8,477 nucleotides of DNA from a bacterium (GTDB taxonomy: Bacteria > Verrucomicrobiota > Kiritimatiellia > UBA8416), in NCBI GenBank assembly GCA_020048935.1, contig JAIFLS010000140.1:1-8477 (forward strand). Reading direction: 5' to 3'. The translations under genes were made by a program, and so were the position numbers. Below, one piece after another: positions 6,090-8,477 of the stretch. Numbering within the stretch: position 1 is the first letter of the stretch; every line of letters starts with the position of its first letter. The notes under the pieces are model-generated. The model ran no database searches. It was not told the DNA's origin and worked only from the letters and a program-made list of their open reading frames with translations.

Positions 6090-7826
6090 ATGGCTAAGAT
6101 TTCGTCAGCAAAAAAAGAACTCGACATGTCCACCCTCTGGGGAGGTACGGCATCTTCCGCAGATACGCACCCCCGCGCCGCCTGGTTCCGTGCCAGCAAG
6201 TACGCCATGTTCATCCACTGGGGGCTTTACAGCGAGGCCGGCGGAATGTGGAACGGCACCGCTTGGCACGGCATATCCGAATGGATGATGCGCCGGGCCA
6301 GAATCCCGGTCAGGGAATACGAAACACTGGCCGCACGCTTCAACCCTACCGACTTCAATGCCGATGACTGGGCCAGACTCGCCAAGGCTGCGGGCATGCG
6401 ATATCTGGTCCTCACCAGCAAGCATCATGAAGGGTTCGCCATGTTCAAATCGAAGGCCAGCCCGTTCAACATCGTGGATGCCACGCCCTTCAAGCGCGAC
6501 CCCATCGCCGAACTTTCCGCCGCCTGCAAAAAGCATGGGCTGGGACTGGGCTTCTACTACTCGCAGTTCCTTGACTGGCACGAGCGGGATGCTGCCGGCA
6601 ATGACTGGGAATTCAGCAAGGAGCAAGTGCCGGATAAGGATTTCAATCGATACCTTTACGGCAAGGCCATCCCGCAAATTACCGAGCTTCTTACCAACTA
6701 CGGCGACATTGCCCTCATATGGTTCGATACCCCGGGCTCCATTACCCGGCAGGCCTGCGAGGAGCTTCAGGCACTCATCCGCCGGTTGCAGCCGAAATGC
6801 CTCATCAACAGCCGTATCGGCAATGGCCTCGGTGATTACTCAAGCCTAGGCGACCAGGAGGTTCCTCTCACCGGCCCGGCGGGACTCTGGGAAACCTGTG
6901 ATACCCACAACGACACCTGGGCCTACTCCGTCAATGACCACCACTGGAAAAGCCCGACCGAACTGCTCTCGCGTCTGGTCCGGGTGGTCAGCCTTGGCGG
7001 TACCTACCTGCTGAACGTTGGCCCCACCGGCAAAGGAATCATACCCGAGAGTTCCGCCGAGATCCTCCGCCGGGCGGGCGCATGGCTCAAACGCAACGGC
7101 GAGGCCGTCTACGAGACCACCCGCTCGCTTATCCCCGCCCAGGCGTGGGGCGTAACCACGGCCAAGCCGGGCAAGCTCTACCTGCACATCCTGAACTGGC
7201 CCACCCGGGGCACCCTCCTGGTTCCCGGCATCAAGGGCGTCATCAAGAAGGCGAGTATCCTATCAACCGGCGAGCTCCTTGCGGTTTCCCGGAAACAGGG
7301 AGTGATCGCGATCACCATCCCCCTACTGGCGCCTGAAAAACCACACACCGTGATCGTTCTGGATATGCCTGGCGGCATCAAGGGCGCGGCCAGCGCCTTT
7401 TCAGTCTATCCCGACCTCATGAATCATCTCCCGGCTCCCTTTGCGAAACTGACGGATTGTACGCTTGCCAAAAAAGCCTGGATGGAAAAGTTCGGCGACT
7501 GGCACCATACCCAGGTCGTGCACCAAATTGTTACCGGCAGCGTCATCGAATGGCATTTCAATTCCCTGGGCAAGGGGCTTTTCAACCTCAGCCTCGAGTA
7601 CGATTGCCTTCCCGAGGGTGATGCGTCCGAGTTCGAGCTGACGCTGGGTGCCAACCGCTGGCGTTTTCCGGTCTTCTGCACCGGGAACAGACATGCGAAC
7701 CGATTTCGTTTCCGAACAGAGTGCCTGGGGGTTGTGGAAATGGCCAAAGCGGGTCCTGCCGTGCTGAAGCTCGAGGCTATGAGCATCAACGATGCAGCTC
7801 ACCCTCGACCCTATCGGGTAGAATGA
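6090..7826 (+). CDS. Alpha-L-fucosidase, glycoside hydrolase family 29, cytoplasmic form
   Basis: The 578-residue enzyme is predicted to release alpha-linked L-fucose from glycans or oligosaccharides by a retaining mechanism. GH29 hallmarks are the FIHWGLYS block (41-48), ADDWARLAKAAGMRYLVLTS (91-110) leading into KHHEGF (111-116), FYYSQFLDWH (155-164), ALIWFDTPG (208-216) with Asp213 as the expected nucleophile, WETCDTHNDTWAY (267-279) and LLNVGPTGKG (307-316). A beta-sandwich (about 345-428) and a further beta-rich domain (about 455-570), perhaps carbohydrate-binding, follow. The general acid/base is not conserved across the family and I cannot assign it. No signal peptide is present, unlike many GH29 enzymes; the start is fixed by TAAGGAGG and tandem stops. 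It therefore probably acts on imported oligosaccharides. It is likely co-transcribed with the PQQ-like gene. Subfamily and substrate linkage are undetermined. Confidence 0.92.
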   Translation: MAKISSAKKELDMSTLWGGTASSADTHPRAAWFRASKYAMFIHWGLYSEAGGMWNGTAWHGISEWMMRRARIPVREYETLAARFNPTDFNADDWARLAKAAGMRYLVLTSKHHEGFAMFKSKASPFNIVDATPFKRDPIAELSAACKKHGLGLGFYYSQFLDWHERDAAGNDWEFSKEQVPDKDFNRYLYGKAIPQITELLTNYGDIALIWFDTPGSITRQACEELQALIRRLQPKCLINSRIGNGLGDYSSLGDQEVPLTGPAGLWETCDTHNDTWAYSVNDHHWKSPTELLSRLVRVVSLGGTYLLNVGPTGKGIIPESSAEILRRAGAWLKRNGEAVYETTRSLIPAQAWGVTTAKPGKLYLHILNWPTRGTLLVPGIKGVIKKASILSTGELLAVSRKQGVIAITIPLLAPEKPHTVIVLDMPGGIKGAASAFSVYPDLMNHLPAPFAKLTDCTLAKKAWMEKFGDWHHTQVVHQIVTGSVIEWHFNSLGKGLFNLSLEYDCLPEGDASEFELTLGANRWRFPVFCTGNRHANRFRFRTECLGVVEMAKAGPAVLKLEAMSINDAAHPRPYRVE

Positions 7827-7827
7827 C

Positions 7828-7875
7828 GGCTGTCCTTTGCCTGGTACTAATCCGGGAGTCCTGACCATGACAGCC
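7828..7875 (+). other. Stem-loop just after the fucosidase stop
   Basis: GGCTGTC (7828-7834) pairs with GACAGCC (7869-7875), and inside it CCTGG (7840-7844) pairs with CCGGG (7852-7856, one G-T wobble) around a 7-base loop. There is no T-run, so it is not a classic terminator; it may protect the mRNA 3' end. Confidence 0.35.
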
Positions 7876-7889
7876 CCGACCCCGGCGAT

Positions 7890-7933
7890 AGGGAAAGCAC
7901 GGCCGTTCAAGCCTTTCCCTTACATTCTTCTTA
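7890..7933 (+). terminator. Probable intrinsic terminator of the PQQ-fucosidase operon
   Basis: AGGGAAAG (7890-7897) pairs perfectly with CTTTCCCT (7913-7920) around a 15-base loop, followed by the T-rich tail TTACATTCTTCTT. The stem is only moderately GC-rich and the tail is interrupted, so termination may be partial. Confidence 0.5.
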
Positions 7934-7944
7934 CAAGGGCGTGA

Positions 7945-8064
7945 AGGGATCCTGACCCGCGTTCATGCCTTTTCGTGTTTGATGGTGGTGTCCTGGGAAG
8001 GCATCGGCAAACACGAACGGAAGGAGGCAATGAAGATATTCAGCACGAGAGGCGCGGGTTCCCT
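7945..8064. other. Structured intergenic element: bulged outer helix enclosing two interleaved helices
   Basis: The outer helix is AGGGA (7945-7949) with TCCCT (8060-8064) plus ACCCGCG (7955-7961) with CGCGGGT (8053-8059); the 5' strand carries a 5-base bulge. Inside, ATGCCTT (7965-7971) pairs with AAGGCAT (7998-8004), and TTCGTGTTTG (7972-7981) with CAAACACGAA (8008-8017). The inner arms run A-B-A'-B', the order of a pseudoknot. All these pairs are perfect Watson-Crick. A competing nested pairing joins CGTTC (7960-7964) with GAACG (8015-8019). An AAGGAGG (8021-8027) lies unpaired in this model. The block could be a structured RNA, cis-acting on the vWA gene or independent, or a dispersed palindromic repeat; the minus strand reads HHHQTRKGMNAG, like peptides I recall from repeat-derived spurious ORFs. 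Orientation cannot be decided from one copy. Confidence 0.45.
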
Positions 8065-8112
8065 CCCGACCGGGGCGGGCGTATGAAATGAGTGGCGTGG
8101 AATGGCAAACTG

Positions 8113-8122
8113 TATCATGATA
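8113..8122 (+). promoter_or_regulatory. Weak -10 candidate within palindrome TATCATGATA, upstream of the vWA gene
   Basis: TATCAT (8113-8118) matches five of six -10 positions and forms half of a perfect 10-bp palindrome. No convincing -35 stands 16-18 bases upstream, so this may be an activator-dependent promoter or chance. Confidence 0.25.
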
Positions 8123-8124
8123 AC

Positions 8125-8129
8125 GGGAG
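8125..8129 (+). promoter_or_regulatory. Ribosome site GGGAG that decides the vWA start
   Basis: Two in-frame ATGs lie at 8131 and 8137. GGGAG ends one base before the first, too close to act, and seven bases before the second, which is optimal. I therefore place the start at 8137; the two choices differ by two residues only. Confidence 0.55.
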
Positions 8130-8136
8130 AATGAAG

Positions 8137-8477
8137 ATGAAGGCACATAGGTTGATGGGAGTCGGGGCGGCGATCCTGCTGGCGGCGGCGCAGGCGCAGG
8201 CGAGCCAGGTGACGCTGAAGGTGGATATGACGAACCCCTTGCTGGAAGCAGGGGCGAAACGCACGGTCGTGCTGAAGGTGGCGCTGCAGGCGGCGGAACG
8301 GGAGCAGGCATCGAAGCGTCCGCCGGTGAATATGGCGCTGGTGATCGACAAGTCCGGGTCCATGCAGGGGGAGCGGATCCAGCAGGCGCGCCAGGCGGCA
8401 CTGGCGGCGGTGGATCGGCTGCGGGATGACGACATCATCTCGGTGGTGGCTTTCGATGACAATGTGACTGTCCTGGT
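8137..8477 (+). CDS. Exported von Willebrand factor A domain protein, N-terminal part (cut by window edge)
   Basis: The 113 visible residues open with a signal peptide (basic MKAHR, hydrophobic 8-18, likely cut after AQAQA at 22), so the protein acts outside the cytoplasm. A short beta-rich stretch (about 24-50) precedes a vWA domain that begins near VNMALVIDKSGSMQG (64-78). Its MIDAS metal-binding motif DxSxS is Asp71, Ser73 and Ser75, followed by an amphipathic helix and the strand IISVVAFDD (100-108). This is the pattern of bacterial Ca-activated-channel-like or inter-alpha-trypsin-inhibitor-like vWA proteins, which mediate metal-dependent protein binding. The C-terminal part and remaining MIDAS residues are outside the window. 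Codons end mostly in G here (GCG, CTG, CAG, GTG), unlike the C-ending preference of the exporter genes. It is separated from the fucosidase by a terminator-like hairpin and is probably its own transcription unit. Confidence 0.82.
   Translation, partial: MKAHRLMGVGAAILLAAAQAQASQVTLKVDMTNPLLEAGAKRTVVLKVALQAAEREQASKRPPVNMALVIDKSGSMQGERIQQARQAALAAVDRLRDDDIISVVAFDDNVTVL

Noticed and set aside
8030..8086. 18-codon leader peptide with AAGGAGG upstream
   Set aside because: The ribosome site is only two bases from the ATG, the peptide has no notable composition, and it lies partly in the structured element.
7931..8401. Long minus-strand open frame of 156 codons opposite the vWA gene
   Set aside because: Proline/serine/alanine-rich translation is the shadow of a G-ending codon pattern; the plus strand encodes a clear signal peptide and vWA domain, and the frame's 3' part lies in the structured intergenic element.
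1..8477. tRNA, rRNA, CRISPR array, insertion sequence or integrase
   Set aside because: I saw no spaced direct repeats, transposase or integrase motifs, nor tRNA or rRNA signatures on either strand.

Overview
The window is GC-rich, gene-dense bacterial DNA holding seven protein-coding genes; the first and last run off the edges. DUF1015, the PQQ-type beta-propeller, the GH29 alpha-L-fucosidase, the ABC permease carrying an 'RDPvQWSQ' motif, and the vWA protein are together typical of Gram-negative, polysaccharide-degrading bacteria of the Planctomycetota-Verrucomicrobiota group. Kiritimatiellota or Verrucomicrobiota is my best guess. This is an inference from gene content; the window has no rRNA or other taxonomic marker.

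Left block, minus strand (1-1414): a two-PAS, coiled-coil sensor-like protein with no output domain, followed with a 4-base ATGA overlap by the start of a DUF1015 protein. The two look translationally coupled.

Divergent promoter region (1415-1491): the leftward TTGACA and rightward TTGTCA -35 boxes overlap. A 10-bp palindrome covers the leftward -10. The rightward -10 (TATAGT) lies so near the ATG that the rightward mRNA may be leaderless.

Middle block, plus strand (1492-4795): a compact three-gene ABC exporter operon. It encodes a membrane-anchored protein of unknown function, an ATPase (4-base overlap) and a roughly 12-TM permease (2-base gap). The first protein probably works with the exporter, but its role is not known.

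Right block, plus strand (4808-7935): an extended -10 promoter drives an exported PQQ-like beta-propeller protein, then, 53 bases on, a GH29 fucosidase without a signal peptide. A hairpin with a T-rich tail follows. The pair suggests sugar scavenging, with the fucosidase acting on imported oligosaccharides in the cytoplasm.

The 310-base gap 7827-8136 is the least explained stretch. After the terminator-like hairpin comes a block of about 120 bases (7945-8064) in which a bulged 12-bp outer helix encloses two interleaved (pseudoknot-order) helices of 7 and 10 bp. It could be a structured RNA or a member of a dispersed palindromic repeat family. A vWA-domain protein with a signal peptide starts after it at 8137 and runs off the right edge.
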